From the NCBI GenBank assembly GCA_910585895.1, contig CAJUHY010000090.1, positions 1-6,286 of the forward strand: 6,286 nt of DNA. The letters are read 5' to 3'. Under the pieces are notes generated by a model. The model saw only the letters and a program-made list of their open reading frames with translations, had not been told where the DNA came from and did not search any database. Position 1 is the first letter of the stretch. The number at the start of each line of letters is the position of its first letter. The DNA is from an uncultured Lachnospiraceae bacterium (GTDB lineage Bacteria; Bacillota; Clostridia; Lachnospirales; Lachnospiraceae). The position numbers and the translations under genes were made by a program. Below are positions 6,212-6,286 of the stretch, in pieces.

Positions 6212-6286
6212 GAAAGACTCACCATCCCTACTGATTGTAATTCAATATTGGATTCTACTTCATTATATGATACTACAATCAGATCC
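6208..6286 (-). CDS. flhA: FlhA, flagellar export gate protein (C-terminal 25 residues only)
   Basis: Partial gene: only the 3' end lies in the window. Reading the minus strand from base 6285 gives 25 codons and a TGA stop (6210-6208). The peptide begins DLIVVSYNEV and ends VGMVSLS. This matches the usual FlhA ending, in which a 'VLSYNEI'-type strand is followed by an acidic stretch and a terminal VGMV(S)L motif. FlhA is the membrane export-gate component of the flagellar type III secretion system, and its C-terminal cytoplasmic domain docks export substrates and chaperones. The stop overlaps the flhF start by four bases (ATGA), which agrees with flhA directly preceding flhF in Firmicute fla/che operons. 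The call rests on a short tail plus synteny. Everything upstream, including the membrane part, is outside the window. Confidence 0.88.
   Translation of the reverse strand, partial: DLIVVSYNEVESNIELQSVGMVSLS
6218..6223 (-). promoter_or_regulatory. Ribosome binding site of flhF
   Basis: GGTGAG on the minus strand lies 6 nt before the flhF ATG and inside the last codons of flhA. It supports the ATG at 6211 as the start and implies that flhF is translated in the wake of flhA. Confidence 0.7.

Noticed and set aside
1..6286. CRISPR arrays, insertion sequences, tRNA/rRNA genes, phage or defence genes
   Set aside because: None seen: no regularly spaced repeats, no transposase or integrase motifs and no structured RNA signature. 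The window is filled end to end by motility genes.

Overview
The window is a stretch of a flagellar/chemotaxis (fla/che) operon. Every gene I can support is on the minus strand. In transcription order, right to left on the given strand, it reads: end of flhA, flhF, flhG, a YcgR-like PilZ gene, cheB, cheA, and then a Shine-Dalgarno-like GGGGTG at the very edge that probably belongs to the next gene (cheW by synteny, not visible). All five complete genes have intact reading frames and recognisable family motifs.

Organism: the order flhA-flhF-flhG-(PilZ)-cheB-cheA is that of the large motility operon of Gram-positive Firmicutes (compare Bacillus subtilis flhA-flhF-ylxH-cheB-cheA-cheW). Moderate GC by eye, strong G-rich ribosome binding sites and the PilZ gene between flhG and cheB suggest a motile clostridium, perhaps Lachnospiraceae (Roseburia/Eubacterium/Butyrivibrio-like). 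The family-level placement is inference from protein flavour and gene order; no database was searched.

Layout: 6286-6208, last 25 codons of flhA (export gate). 6211-4901, flhF, SRP-type GTPase that sets flagellar position/number. 4897-4022, flhG, MinD-type ATPase partner of FlhF. 4001-3246, PilZ/YcgR-like c-di-GMP receptor. 3241-2144, cheB, chemoreceptor methylesterase with receiver. 2142-7, cheA, chemotaxis histidine kinase. The junctions are very tight: 4-nt ATGA overlap, then gaps of 3, 20, 4 and 1 nt, each with a ribosome binding site in the end of the preceding gene or in the gap. There is no gene-free stretch longer than 20 bases, and I see no internal promoter or factor-independent terminator on the coding strand.

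How they work together: FlhA belongs to the export apparatus; FlhF and FlhG control where and how many flagella are built; the PilZ protein should adjust motility according to c-di-GMP; CheA and CheB perform signalling and adaptation. The locus therefore joins flagellar assembly, second-messenger control and chemotaxis in one transcription unit. I find no undescribed system here. The points most worth checking are the DTAGF G3 motif of FlhF, the enlarged spacing between the two c-di-GMP motifs of the PilZ protein, and the in-frame flhF/flhG junction.
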